The notes: generated by a model from the sequence alone, not told the origin. Positions 1 to 11,620 are shown, counted from the stretch's first letter. The stretch: 64,000 nucleotides of DNA from Anaeramoeba flamelloides (GCA_027625915.1 JANTQA010000060.1:1426001-1490000); one strand, 5' to 3'. Numbers and translations: made by a program.

Positions 1-1365
1 ACTCTATTTTAATTTTTAAAATAGTGTTCTTTGTTTTGGCTTTGATTGATAAAAATATTTTAAAAAAGAATTTTGAAAACCAATTTGTAACAAAAGGTTT
101 TTTAAAATGTTAATAAATAGTAACGGGGCGAAAAATTCAAGGATAAAAATAATTTGAATTCATACAAACTAAGATGATAAAGAAAACCAATATTCAAAAA
201 TAGAGCTTTTATCGATTTTTTTTTTTTTCATTTTTAATTTCAACAAATTTATTTGGAATGGTGAACTTTTGTGTTTGGCATTCTAAAAGAAAATATTTGG
301 TTTCAAATAAACACCCTTTCGGATCTATATTTTCTTAATTTACTGTTTTATTAATTTTGATCGTTCGTAAAAACACATCTCTAGATCAAAAACCAAATTT
401 AATAAAACTAAAAATTGAATCAAAAAAAAAATGTTTAGAAACTTTAAAAATTTAAGATTCAACTCTGAATTACTTTGATTCTTTTCACGAATAGACTAGT
501 GGATGGTGTTTTAGTTCCAAAGTTTCAATATATGGTGGCACACTCAAAAAATATTTTTTCAGTAATGTTTACACAATTAAAATTTTTCAAAATGGTAAAA
601 TGTATTTACTTCCTTAACCGTATAATCAAAGTCTACTGTAATTGGGTGTAAATGGTATTATCGCTGCATGGCTCACGTGGTTTAAAAAATCTGTGATATT
701 TATTATTGAATTCGAAATTATTACATTTTTTACTAAGGATCACTATTAAAAATTGCAATTTTGGAATTATTTTTTTAAAAATCCTTTTTCAAATCTAAAA
801 AAAGAAACTCAAATTAGAGTATGATAGTATTTAATAATTCAGATTTAAGTCTACCAAAAGTAACCAATTTTTTTCGAATTATTTAATTTTAAAGATTTTA
901 CTTCAATTATTATACTAAAAAAATCCAAAGAATGACTATTTTAAATTTCCCCATTATGAAATTATTTGTATTTTTAATTTATTTAAACATTTGAAAATAA
1001 TAGGTCAAAAATAATCTCTGATTTCATACTTTTATATAAAATAAAAAAATAGAAATTATTAAACAACTAATTTAGATACCGAGGCCAATTTAAGAAAGAG
1101 ATTTTGCATCTTTGTAGTCAGATTTTTTTTTTTTTTTGTTTCAGCTTGTTTTAAATTTGTCTCGAAACAAATCCTATCTTCCAAAATTCTTGCTTTTTTT
1201 TACAGATACAAGCTTCAATTTTAATTGAAAATATCTACTCATATTTATATTTTACTAATCGGAATTATAGAGACATTTGAACCAAGAATTCATATGTAAT
1301 TTACCTTAAATAATAGCATATGTTAATTTTATACTTCTCCTTGGTAAACTTCACCCCCTTAACAA
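1..1365. repeat. Dispersed repeats covering the window's left edge
   Basis: No gene is visible. Bases 1 to about 600 match 40262-40870 in the same order with many small differences, so the window begins inside a dispersed repeat. From about 610 to 1362 the sequence matches 10362-11620 and 52945-53709. These three share a right end reading roughly CTCCTTGGTAAAC followed by a CCCTTAA motif. In the copy at 52945 this end is mirrored by TTAAGGGATTA at the left, so it looks like a non-autonomous DNA element with imperfect terminal inverted repeats. No long ORF is present. Confidence 0.65.
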
Positions 1366-1404
1366 ACTAAAAAATATCCGAAAAATACAAACTTTTTTAT
1401 TTTT

Positions 1405-1690
1405 TATTTATTTTTTATTTATTTTTTAATGGCGGAGTTGTGAATCCCTCTTGTATGCCCAAATTCCAAAATTTTTATTTAGAAATTTTAATAAAGACTC
1501 AAAAATAAGTCTATTACCCACTAGTGATAATAAATATATTGAGTCTTTTTTTATAATAGTATTAAAAATATTATTATTTTTTAATATATTAGATATATTA
1601 ATTTTTTTTAATTTAGATTTCCAAATTTTAGGATTATTTTCATAGGTTGGACAGTCCCAGATTTTCACAGGCTGGGCAGTTCCGGGAAAT
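1405..1690 (-). mobile_element. 5'-truncated LINE remnant (3' end with A-rich tail)
   Basis: Read on the minus strand, this gives a broken reading frame containing WDCPTYENN and further on SIYLLSLVGNR. These match fragments near 7.3 kb, 35.05 kb and 48.5 kb. The CP-x-YEN motif is the tail of the CPLC...HFLWxCP zinc-binding segment that follows the reverse transcriptase in non-LTR retrotransposons. The element ends with CAACTCCGCC and then a (TAAAAAATAAA)-type tail, seen as T-rich sequence at 1390-1428 on the plus strand. It is strongly 5' truncated. Confidence 0.6.
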
Positions 1691-2680
1691 AGTTCTATTA
1701 TTTAAAAAGAAAGTCTAAAAATGAACTTTCAGATTGAACAATTAATCTCAAAAAAAGAGTAAATTTTTGAGAAATTTATTAACAATCAAAAAACCGAAAA
1801 ACTACAATAAAAATTGGGAAAATTATAAAAAAATTTCAACAAATTAAATTCCTAATTTAAAATTTACTGATAATTTCCAGAAGTTTACCTTTTAAATTGA
1901 TTCGAACTTAGGTATAATCTTGGGTAGCCGAGTGGGTGTTGCATTTAAACAAGAAAAAAAAACAGGCACTGAGTATATTTCGAAACACGGATTATATTCA
2001 TTAAGCACACAGTATTTTGATTACTAAATTTATTGTAATTATTTTGCAATTAAATAGTTTTTTGAGACTGAATTATTCCAAAATTTGGCATTATTATTTT
2101 TAAAAGTGTATTCTTGGGTTCTCTGTTTCCAAAATAATATTTCTGTCATCTTCAAAGAAAATATTTTTTTTGAGATAATTTGAAATATTGTTGTCAAAAT
2201 AAACCCTGTAAAAAAATTTAATCTCTGTTTCAAAATAAAAAGCGTGTTTTTTTTAATATAGAAGGCATATGTTTCAACCTACCAAAGAAACCGACAAAAA
2301 AAACCTAATTAAATATGGTATTGGTTTCTTAAAGTTCTATTATTTCAAAAAAAATTCTAAAAAGGAAAGGATCAAATTGAAAAATTTATCTCAAAAAATA
2401 CAGAGTAAATTTTTTTCAGAAAATTTTTTATCATCAAAAAAACAAATATATTTCAAAGAGATTAGAAACAATTATGAAAAATTTGTAACTAATTTCATAA
2501 ATAATTCAAATTTTACTGAAAATATCCAGACATTTACTTTTAAAATTGATTTGAACTTAGGTATACTATTGAGTAGCCGAGTGGGTGTTGCCATGGAACA
2601 AGAAGAAGAAAAAGCACGTATTATATTTTGAAACATGGATTATAGTCGTTGGGAACACTTTATTTTGATTACAGTATTTT
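1690..2680 (+). repeat. Two tandem copies of a ~470 bp inverted-repeat element with an A-box-like motif
   Basis: A left, partial copy (about 1690-2030) and a fuller copy (about 2190-2680) align with each other. A reverse-complement copy lies at 10970-11462. The ends carry an imperfect inverted repeat around CAGTAATCAAAA and GGCAT. Each copy contains TAGCCGAGTGGG (1925-1936 and 2574-2585), which fits the Pol III A-box consensus. A 120-codon open frame at 2269-2631 is not kept open in the other copies, so I do not call it a gene. Confidence 0.55.
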
Positions 2681-3140
2681 GAATTTTGCGCTTTCTACAT
2701 GTATATCTAAGTGGATCAAACTTTTCAAAAGATTTGTTCATTTCCAAAAAGCATTTAAAGTAAGTTTGGTTATATGTAAGTACTCAGATTTTTACTTCAG
2801 TTTTTCAATGGGAAGGTGCATTAATTTGTTTTGGGATTTACTATTAAATTTTACTAAAAGATTTTCATTTAGTAAACTGGCCCATTAAGGATTTTTTCTC
2901 TTTCAAGAGTGCATGAGTATGTCTTTTATATTGATTCTTGAAGTAACCTAAACTCCTAATCAACAAAATAACCAAGAGAAACAAATCCTTTCTATAATTT
3001 CAAAATTGAAAAGAAGATTTAAAATGAGAAAACTACAACAAAAACAAAGTGAAGGAAAAGTAAGTTCAAATCAAAAAAACATTTACATTTTGTTTTTTGA
3101 GTGATAAGTTTCACCAAGATCATTAAAAGATCTTTTATCT

Positions 3141-3382
3141 TGAGCAATAAAAGAAAAAGAAAAAAAAGAAAAAAAAAAGAAAAAGAAAAAGAAAAAGAAA
3201 AAAAAAGGAAAAAGAAAAAAAAAAGGAGAAAAATATGTAATTAGGTATCTTTATTCTTGGCTAATGAAATCAAGGGGGAACTTTTGTGTTCATTTTGTTG
3301 TTCACAATACAAAAGCAAACATAACAAAAAAGAAAAAGAAAAAGAAAAAGAAAAAGAAAAAGAAGAAGAAAAAGAAAAAGAT
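3141..3382. repeat. (AAAAAG)n purine microsatellites
   Basis: Two A/G-only stretches, about 3153-3232 and 3326-3381, are built on AAAAAG units with small variations. On the minus strand they form a pyrimidine-rich region starting only a few dozen bases after the frataxin stop codon, so they probably lie in its 3' UTR or just downstream. Confidence 0.85.
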
Positions 3383-3396
3383 TTGATCAAATTTAT

Positions 3397-3915
3397 TTAG
3401 TGTTTTTTCTGAAGGATTTGTTTTAATTCTCTTTCAATTACATCCATTATTGCTTCCCCTTTCTTATTTTTCCATTTGGAATCTGCCATGTCCAAAGAAA
3501 ATTTCATTGGGCCTGAAATTGTAGAAGCAAACCAAATTTTTTTTGTTCCTGAATGCTTGTTTATCACATATTGGCCAGGTTCACCTAATTTGATATTTAG
3601 CACCCCTTGTTCAAGAGACGTTTCATAATTGCTATCAATGTCCATTAGTTCGTCTTCGTAGAGTTGAAAATAGTCTTCAATTTCTTCGAGTTTTTGGTTG
3701 GCAACAAAATCAAAGTTGATTTTTGATTTTTTTGGTTGTGAAATAAATGATCGTGACAGAAGAGTTGACGAGAGCTTAAAAGAGTCTTGTGTTTTAATTT
3801 GATGTGAAGATTGTCGAAAGACGTTTTTACACGATTTGTTAAGACTACTTAAGACACAAGGTTGTCGTAGTTTTGTTGTTAAAGAGCTTTTTACAAGTGA
3901 TTGGAGTTGTAACAT
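3397..3915 (-). CDS. FXN: Frataxin
   Basis: This is an intron-less 172-residue protein. Frataxin is the small iron-binding regulator of the cysteine desulfurase complex that starts Fe-S cluster assembly in mitochondria and related organelles. Residues 1 to about 62 form a Ser/Lys/Arg-rich leader with almost no acidic residues (MLQLQSLVKSSLTTK...), as expected of an organelle-targeting presequence. The frataxin fold covers about 70-172. It has an acidic first helix (EEIEDYFQLYEDELMDID), the GVLNIKLGEPGQYVINK strands, and KKIWFASTISGP, with the family's conserved Asn (119) and Trp (128). A C-terminal helix, ERELKQIL, follows. The start is the only ATG that keeps the leader. The length is normal for eukaryotic frataxin. 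The gene stands alone among repeats, and I am sure of the family. Confidence 0.95.
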   Translation of the reverse strand: MLQLQSLVKSSLTTKLRQPCVLSSLNKSCKNVFRQSSHQIKTQDSFKLSSTLLSRSFISQPKKSKINFDFVANQKLEEIEDYFQLYEDELMDIDSNYETSLEQGVLNIKLGEPGQYVINKHSGTKKIWFASTISGPMKFSLDMADSKWKNKKGEAIMDVIERELKQILQKKH

Positions 3916-6900
3916 TTTAATTATTTCTAAAAAATATAAACAAAAAACAATTGAGAGATAAAGAAGTTAAAAAATGATAAAATGATCGGATCGAAAAATG
4001 ATTAAACATTTGGTTTTTTGAAGAAATAAGAAACATATATGGGAAATGTTACTAACTTTTTTTTGGAAGAAATTATTGTTGATTATTAGACCTATTTAAA
4101 ATTAAAATTGATCATTTAATAACTTTTTATTCTTTTGCTTTCTTTTTCAAAAAAGAGAGTTAACTCTCTTTCTGAGTTAATTGGAAATATTCATTTTTCA
4201 ACTTTCCATTTTAAATTATTATCTTTATAAGTCACCTTTTATTTATTATTTATTATTTGATCCTCAAAATACACAGTTTTAAAAAAGCTATTCATCAGAC
4301 TTATACACCATATAAATTTACAAATTAAAAGATAAAATCAAATATTTATGTTTGTACACTATCCTATTTTTTTCAAACCTTCTCGGCTGTTTTGTCTCAG
4401 TCAGATATTGAAATAAAGCAAAACAATTTAAGGTGGGTCTATCACAACTAAATTGCTTTAATTTTAATTCCACATTTAAACCAATCTTACTACAATTCTT
4501 TTATTGGGTTTGCAAGATTGGAAATTTAGAAAATGATAAGAATCTTATTATTTCAAACAATAATATTGAGTTTTCGAAAAAACCCACCTTTTTGACATAA
4601 AACCCCCATCTAAAATAAAACCCCTATTTTTTTGTTCTTCTTGTTCTACTACTCAAACAATTCAATAATACCATAACATACCCAAGGTAAAATCAATTTT
4701 GAACATTAACTTCTTGATTTGTTCTGGAATTTTTAAATTCTGAATTGAGTTTATTTTTCATTTTTCTTTTTTCATGCTTTTTCGAATTTTTTAGAAAAAA
4801 TGTTGTTTTTTTTTATTCAAAGGCAATTCTTTCAAAAAATTGATTCAAAATTATGAAATTTCTTATTTTATCTTACTTTTTTTTTCGATTTTTTTTTGTC
4901 ACCTAATTCTTTTGTATTTTTTTAATATCAATATATTTAGTCATTAAGTAAAAAGTGTTATTCCAATGTTATTGAAACAGTGAAAATGATTGTGAAAAAA
5001 TATATTGATTTCTATTGAAATTTTATGTGATTTTGATTAGCATTAAAAATAAACATTACTCTCTTTCCCAATTGGTAATGAAAATTTTAGTTTTTAAATT
5101 TAGAAATAATTAAATCCCTTTCCAAAATTTTTGACATAGTTTAAAAAGTTGTAAGAATAACAATACTACAATTTACATTCAATTTGTAAAGAATTTTGAT
5201 TTAACAATTATTTTCATTTTTTGTGTTTTTTGTTTTGTTTTCATTTCCTTTTTTCCAGTTACATAATCTGTTTGGTTTGATCTAGAATTATTTTCAATGA
5301 CTGATAGAAGGTTAATGTTGAGTTTTTTTCATTGAAAATCAAATACAATTGGCTCATGGTATCTAATCATTTGATCGATCAACAATTATTGGTGAAACTA
5401 CAACAAATTTAATATACATTTTTTGTTCCACTCGTTTCATTATTTTGGACACACCAATTTTTATTTTTTTGTTTTATATTTTTTTCTTTTATTTAGATTA
5501 TTATGATTACTTATTAAAATATTAATACCCTGTAACTCAAATGTGGTTTTATATTACGTTTGGAAAAACACAATAAATTGAGTTTTATATTGCCTATTTT
5601 TTTTTTTTTTTGGGTGTGTCCAAATATTTGGAATGGAGGTTTATATTGATTGATTAAATTTAAACAGTCGAAATAATAACTATTACATAATTTATATTGT
5701 TCTAATTATTTCATATTTGTTCTTCTTAAGCTAAATTTAAAAAAATAATAGTTATTTGAAAAAGTTATTATAAAAACTTTGATAAAATAAAAGTCTATTT
5801 GTTTTTTTTAAAAAAAAACACAGGCTGACTGATTTATATTTAAAACTTAAGATAAAAAAATCTTTGAATAAAACCAAAAAGTATTTCCTTAGCCCCAATC
5901 TTAAGATTCCAGCTCTAGAAATAATGCAGAATGTTTGAAACCTTTTTTTTTTTTCATTTTTTTAGTATGGAAAGTTAAAATAAAAAAAACTTGTTTTTTC
6001 ATTATTATAATTTTTTTATTTTTTATTTTCTATAATCCGAAAAATCTTCAGTTTCTTCTTAGGAAAAAATTTCAAAGGTTTTATGAAAAATTCTCTCAAA
6101 TTATTGTTAAAATGATAAAGAAAACTTTTAGAAAATTATGATTAAATTTGAATTATTAGAAAAAGTAAAAAGAATTTGATTTTTGATTTTATAATAAATT
6201 TTTGATGATTTTGACTGATATTATTCGTTGTTTTTCAATTCTTTTTCTAGCCTAAAAACATGACGGTTTTATAATAAATAGATAGATTAATGATTCAAAT
6301 ATATATAAATAATCCTTATTTTTTTTTTTTTTTTTAATATAATCGAGTTCATTCTTAAATCTGGTTTATGGGTGCTTAAAAATTTATAAAATTTCTTTAA
6401 AAATATTTTAATCCCCTTTCAACACCATATGATGGTTTCAATCGTTTTTAAGGATATTTAAATCAGTCAATGAAGTTATTAGAAACTCCAACAAATTTAC
6501 AATAAAATTTAATGATTACAAGTAATATATCCCCAATAGCAATTATTTTTATATCTAGAGCGTGGACTAGGGAATTAAAGAAGGTTAAGTTTATCTATAT
6601 CTTGTTAAAATTTAAAATTAAGGATTTTTTTTTTATGAAAATTTGTGATTTCATATCAGAAATTAAGTTTTAGGTTGAGTAAAATTCAAAATTATACAAG
6701 AAAGCCTGGATAAACGAAAAGTGCTTATTGTGTAGTATATTCACTTTATATGATATATAATTGAGTTAAAAGCAAGGTAAAATATATTTAAATTATGTAG
6801 AGATAAAATTAAGTAAGGGGTAGGACAAAATATATTTCAAATTTATCTTGAAAGATTTGAAAATTTTAAAAAAGTTTTCGATCAAAACTAAATTTCATTA

Positions 6901-7050
6901 TAAATTACCCTAAATATTTTTTACTTTTTTTTAACTTTTTTTTATTTTATTTTTAGATCAAAAACAAATATTTTTATTTTCTCTGAAACTTTCGAACCTA
7001 TCAAAATTATCGTAAAATCTGGATATATGAATTAAAAACAATTAAGATAT
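3916..7050. other. Gene-free spacer with nested repeats
   Basis: No supported gene. About 4840-5110 and 5640-5800 align with single uninterrupted repeats at about 17480-17882 and 51870-52275. The interval 5112-5640 is a second repeat family inserted into it (listed separately). The short ORF at 5935-6141 is hydrophobic, T-rich and unconserved, and I rejected it. The rest is homopolymer-rich spacer in which I see nothing further. Confidence 0.6.
5112..5640 (+). mobile_element. ~530 bp inverted-repeat element, TTCCAAA...TTTGGACAC ends
   Basis: The left end reads CCTTTCCAAAATTTTTGACA. The right end, reverse complemented, reads CCATTCCAAATATTTGGACA. Homologous copies lie at about 22966-23478 in the same orientation and about 18106-18448 reversed and shorter. 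An internal TTGGACACACC / GGTGTGTCC pair at about 5446-5625 suggests a smaller element nested near the right end. No coding capacity is visible, so it is best seen as a non-autonomous DNA element. Confidence 0.6.
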
Positions 7051-7054
7051 CTCA

Positions 7055-7258
7055 TATACCCAGTTTCACTGTTAAAGCACAAAATTCAAAGTAATTTAAG
7101 GTACAATAAAAATCTCAAATTAAGGCACAATATTTTGGATTCTAGTAAAAAAATTTGTAAAAAAATAAAAAATACAAATTTTGTATCTTGAATTGAGATT
7201 TTTTTGAGCCTTAAATTATGTGGAAAGTTTGTGCATTATAGGTGAAACTGAGTGTATA
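7055..7258. mobile_element. Palindromic MITE, CAGTTTCAC...GTGAAACTG family
   Basis: A ~200 bp element whose ends are inverted copies (ACCCAGTTTCACTGTTAAAG and, reversed, ACTCAGTTTCACCTATAATG). It sits between TA dinucleotides. The interior shares CTCAAATTAAGGCACAA and its mirror with copies at 18940, 38742, 39032 and 39453. It has no coding capacity. TA flanks suggest mobilisation by a Tc1/mariner-type transposase. It abuts a LINE tail on its right. Confidence 0.65.
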
Positions 7259-7450
7259 TTAAAAAACAATAATATTTTTAATATTATTAACAGAAAAAAA
7301 CCCATAACTTTATTAGCCCTAGTGAAAAATAAAAGTAAATGTAAATCTTTAAAAAAATTTCTAAATCACTATTTAGGAATTAGGACGAACAAGAGGAACT
7401 ATTAACTCCTCCCTTAAACAATAATAAAAAAAAAAATAAAAAAAAAATAT
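7259..7450 (+). mobile_element. 5'-truncated LINE 3' end
   Basis: The open frame here reads KNNNIFNIINRKK...ITLLALVKNK. It aligns with the C-terminal LINE frame at 1426-1668 (KNNNIFNTIIKKDSIYLLSLVGN). It is followed by ATTAACTCCTCCC and an (A)nT(A)n tail almost identical to that at 45110-45150. Only the extreme 3' end survives, as is typical of target-primed reverse transcription that stops early. Confidence 0.6.
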
Positions 7451-8258
7451 TTTTAGTGTATAGAACGGAATATTAAAATAGTAATTTTATAAGTATAATA
7501 GATAACTTTAATTTATAAAAATATTCTATTTCAAAATTTGATTTTTAAAATGGGCCAATGAAATACGAAATATCGTTTATAAATATTTATTACTTCCAAA
7601 AAAAAAATTGCAATATTCTGCTTTTGTTTGATTAAATAATAAATTAAATTGTTTTTATGTTTTGAAACATTGTTTTATAACAAAATTAGGGCATAGAATA
7701 AGAAAAAAGACAGTCCTTGGAAGAGTTTCATATATTTTAATATTGGTATTTGAATTTTTAATAGGAAAATATTTTCACTTCCTTTTCCTGTACAAAAATA
7801 GTTTCCCAAAGAAGTAGGTTGTAAATTTAGTCTCTAGATTTTCTAATAATAATTAAATTGTAAACTAATTGAATTGAAAAAATTTCCTATTGATAATTCG
7901 TATACCAGTAGTAAAAATAATATTGATCTTAAAAACTTGTACAAAAGGTAGCTGTTCATAAGTTGAATAGGAATTATCAAAGTATGTGATCTAAAATATT
8001 AAAATTAGACATTCTCTTTTATACAAGATCTAAAATCTTTTGGAGAAACAATAACTATATCAAAGATATAAGGGAAGAGTCAACTTTTTCATGTATTTCT
8101 GTTTGTTCAAAGGTTTTTGTTATAAGACTCTTGAATTGAACAATCTGAAATAAACATGCGACATAGCGTATGAAGGATATCATTTTTTTTTATTTTGTTT
8201 TTTTGCTTGGACTTTTTCTTTTTTTTAATATCTGCAATCCTCATCAAGAAAATATTGA
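7451..8258. other. AT-rich spacer upstream of the Asp-rich gene
   Basis: I see no gene, RNA or clear repeat here. The last 30 bases before the next ORF contain TTTTCAG, which could be a 3' splice site belonging to that gene. Confidence 0.4.
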
Positions 8259-8942
8259 ATGTTTTCAGTTTTTACATCACCAGAGCTGTTTGGTTCTCTT
8301 CGTAAAATCTTTCCAGATTTGAGTGTTCATAAAGTCTTTTTAGAAGACCAATATTCCAAGCTTGAAAAGCTAACGTTTTCAAATAGTTTTAGTACAATGA
8401 TAGCCGATGCTTTGTGTTTGTCTCCAAGCTACAAACCAGAAAAGCGCTTGGCGAAAGATTTAAAAAGTCAAGTTTTATCACAAAAGGGACCATCGACAAT
8501 TGAAATTAAGAAAATTGTATTAGTGTTTCGAGAAACAACAAGAGACAGTATCAAAACAAAACAGAATTTAAAAACAACACGACCACAAACAAAAATCGAA
8601 GAAACCCAAAATAATCAAAATTCACATAAAAAAGAAAATAACAAACAAAAGAAACAACAAAAACAAATCAATAAAAAAAATCTTATTCTTTTGGACTCAG
8701 ACCCAGAAACAGATCCAGACCCAGACACAGACACAGGCTCCAGCCCTGGCTCAGACACAGGAGATGATTCAGGAAAAGAAATAAATTCAAATATAAAACA
8801 AACAAAATACAACCTGTACCATTACGATTTTTTTAAAGAAAATACTTTTATTATCAAATCTTTAAAAATAAAACTTTGGAAAGACAACAGTGAGCTGTTT
8901 TCTTTAGATTTTATTCATTGTAAGATTTTTTTCCTTTTTTAA
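8259..8942 (+). CDS. Hypothetical protein with Asp/Pro/Thr repeat
   Basis: I do not recognise this 227-residue protein. Residues 1-95 look like a folded region (LFGSLRKIFPDLSVHKVFLE...). About 96-145 is a Gln/Asn/Lys-rich linker. About 146-170 is an acidic run alternating Asp with Pro, Thr, Glu or Gly. The remainder ends hydrophobically (DFIHCKIFFLF). Codon content in the first half and the acidic run is far less A/T-biased than the surrounding spacer, which argues for real coding. The ATG overlaps a TTTTCAG that could be a splice acceptor, so the true start may lie in an upstream exon. The hydrophobic last residues could be read-through into an intron. There is no signal peptide. Function is unknown. 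Confidence 0.5.
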   Translation: MFSVFTSPELFGSLRKIFPDLSVHKVFLEDQYSKLEKLTFSNSFSTMIADALCLSPSYKPEKRLAKDLKSQVLSQKGPSTIEIKKIVLVFRETTRDSIKTKQNLKTTRPQTKIEETQNNQNSHKKENNKQKKQQKQINKKNLILLDSDPETDPDPDTDTGSSPGSDTGDDSGKEINSNIKQTKYNLYHYDFFKENTFIIKSLKIKLWKDNSELFSLDFIHCKIFFLF

Positions 8943-10361
8943 AAACAACAACACACTTTTTTTTTTGCAAAACTTTTTCTAATAATGATAAAACATTCAA
9001 AATGATCCTTATGAAAGATTTTGTATTGAAAAGTGATTTTATTTAGTTCAGTTTTCTCAAGCAAAACTTGTAAATTTGAAATATTAAAACAAAAAAGGAT
9101 CTGAAAAAAAAAATTTGGAAAAAGGATAGAAACACAAATTAGCTTACAACTATTCGCCGCATATTGGTGTCTTTGTTTTTTAAAAAAAATTGATTTTTAG
9201 TCGTTTATTTTGCTCAAGAAATTAGCCTCTTCTATAATTTCCTCAATTCAATTCAAAACACATACATTTGGTTTCAAATATCAATAAATTCAAAAAAAGT
9301 AAAATATTTTTTCTTCAATGATATTTTTTGAAATTTTAAGACTCTTCTTTGCAGATTTCCTTTAGTGTCATTGAAAAAAAAATCCAGTAAATGAAAATAA
9401 TCCCTGTTATCATTATTAATCGTTAATATTAGTAAAATTTTTGTACAACTTAAAATCAAATTCTACAATTCAAAATAACCAAATTTTTTATGAAAATAGT
9501 AATAAACCCACCCCAAGTTCATTAAAGGTGAAGTGTATAGAATACTCAAATAATTGTTTGATAGCATAAGTTGATCTACTCTCTTTTTAAAAAAATAATC
9601 GAGTTTTTATGGAGGTTTGCTTTGAATTTGGAAAAGGATATTTTTTTATTCATTGTTTTTTGATTGATTGAATGGTATTTTAAACAAGTGTAATTTCAAT
9701 AAATCATCATTCTAATAAGTGGGTGAGTTATAATTTTCAGAGTTTGATTCTAAAATAATTGAAATTATTCTAAATTAAAGAAAGGACAAAACAATTTTCC
9801 TAATATTCACAATTAATAATGATTGTCAGGTATTTTTTTCACAACTTTCAAATGTGATTTCCAAAATATTTTACAAACCAAGTAATTTTATCAAGGTCAC
9901 GTTTCATTTAACTCTAAACATTCTTTATTCAAATCTGAGAAAAAAAATTTACAAATTGCAATTAGATCAAAAATTGTTTTTCATATTTTTGAATTTATCG
10001 TTACACACAAACACTCGATAAATAAATGGGGAAAAAAATTCACTTTCTTTTCTCAGACTTATTTTTTATAAAAAGATCTTTCAAAGAAGATGGTTGTAAT
10101 TTTTGACTCTATATGAAAAAGGAAAGTGAAAATTTTTTACCAATTATTATGCAAATACCCAATAATAAAAACTTGAGAAATTAATTTAACCTGACCAGAC
10201 AATGAAAAAATATTTAGTAAAAAAACTTAAAATATTAAGACATCACTTTTCGCACATGTGCTTTGGTATTTTTTCACATTTTAATAACTTCACTTATAAT
10301 AAACATTATTTGTTAATAAGAGATCTTTTTCTCAAAAATTCTTTTTAAAGATATTTTACAA

Positions 10362-11620
10362 TTTAAAGGACTAATGTCACCATAGATTCGTCTAAAAACA
10401 AAATATTTTGTAATTGAGTGTTAATGATATCACTACATGACTCGCATGGTTCTAAAAAATCTATTATAACTATTATTTGCAGAATAAATTATTACATTTT
10501 TTACCAAGGATCACTATTAAAAATTTACATTTTGGAATTTTTTTTTATTTTTAATTCCTTTTTAAAATCTAAAAATACAAACCCAAAATAAAATTATTCT
10601 AGTATTTAATAATTCATATTTAGAACTTCCAAAAGTAACCATTTTTCGAATTTTTTAATTTTCAAAGATTAATTCGAAAATAATCAACATAAAAAACCAA
10701 AGAATGATTATTTTTGTTTGCTTTTTATAAAGCTAATTGTAACATCAATATATTTCCAATATTTCAGAAATATTTTGCCAAATAGTCTATTGAGTAAATT
10801 ATTTATTTTTTTTAAAAGATTTGGATTTTTTAGCAACTAATCAACATTTAGCAACAAATTTTAGAAAGATATTTCGCAACTCTGTAGTCTGAATATTGAT
10901 TATTCAATCTTAATAATTGCCCTGGAACAGTATTTTTTTTTTTTTTTTGTAAAATTCTTGGTTTTTTTTCAACAGTAATCAAAACAATGCATGCCTAACG
11001 ACTGTAATCTGTGTTTCAAAATATAATCCGTGTTTTTTTTTCCTTCTTGTTTCAATGCAACATCCAATTTACTACCCAATAGTATACCTAACTTCAAATC
11101 AATTTTGAAAGAAAAATCCTTGATATTTTCAGTAAAATTAAAATTATTAATGCAGTTTGTTCAATTTTTTTCGTAATATTCACATTTTTTTGAAATTTTT
11201 TGTTTTTTGTTTTGATTTTAAGAATTATATGAAATTTACTCTATTTTTTGAGATAAATTTTCCAATTTGATCCTTCATTTTTAGAATTTCTTTTTAAATA
11301 ATAGAACTTTAAGAAACTAATACCATATTTATTTAGGCTTTATTGTTGGTTTCTTTGATTCGTTGATGTATAGGTCTTCTATAACAAATAAAAAAACACG
11401 TTTTTTTCTTTTTAAACAGGGGTTAAACTTTTCTGAACAGGCATTATTTTGACAACAGTAATACAAGAATCATTTTTAATTGATGAAATCAACTTTTAGT
11501 ACTATTTAAAAAATCTAATTTTTAGATACATTTGAACTCATGGATTACTAATATAATTTACACACCAATAGAAACATCCTTCAATTTTAGATTTCTCCTT
11601 GATAAACGCCAATCCCTTAA
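10362..11620. mobile_element. TTAAGGGATTA-type element carrying an inserted second element
   Basis: The ends read TTTAAAGGACTAATGTCACC at the left and, reversed, TTAAGGGATTGGCGTTTATC at the right, forming an imperfect terminal inverted repeat. The outer parts align with 52945-53709 and 610-1365. About 10970-11462 is absent from those copies and is instead a reverse-oriented copy of the 2190-2680 element. CAACAGTAAT occurs at both junctions (10970-10979 and 11453-11462), which looks like a target-site duplication, although part of it overlaps the inserted element's own end sequence. Confidence 0.6.

Noticed and set aside
1925-1990. tRNA-Leu/Ser gene
   Set aside because: Only the A-box matches; no acceptor stem, anticodon arm or true B-box could be folded.
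2269-2631. 120-codon plus-strand frame
   Set aside because: It lies in a dispersed repeat whose other copies (about 1690-2030 and reversed at 10970-11462) do not keep the frame open.
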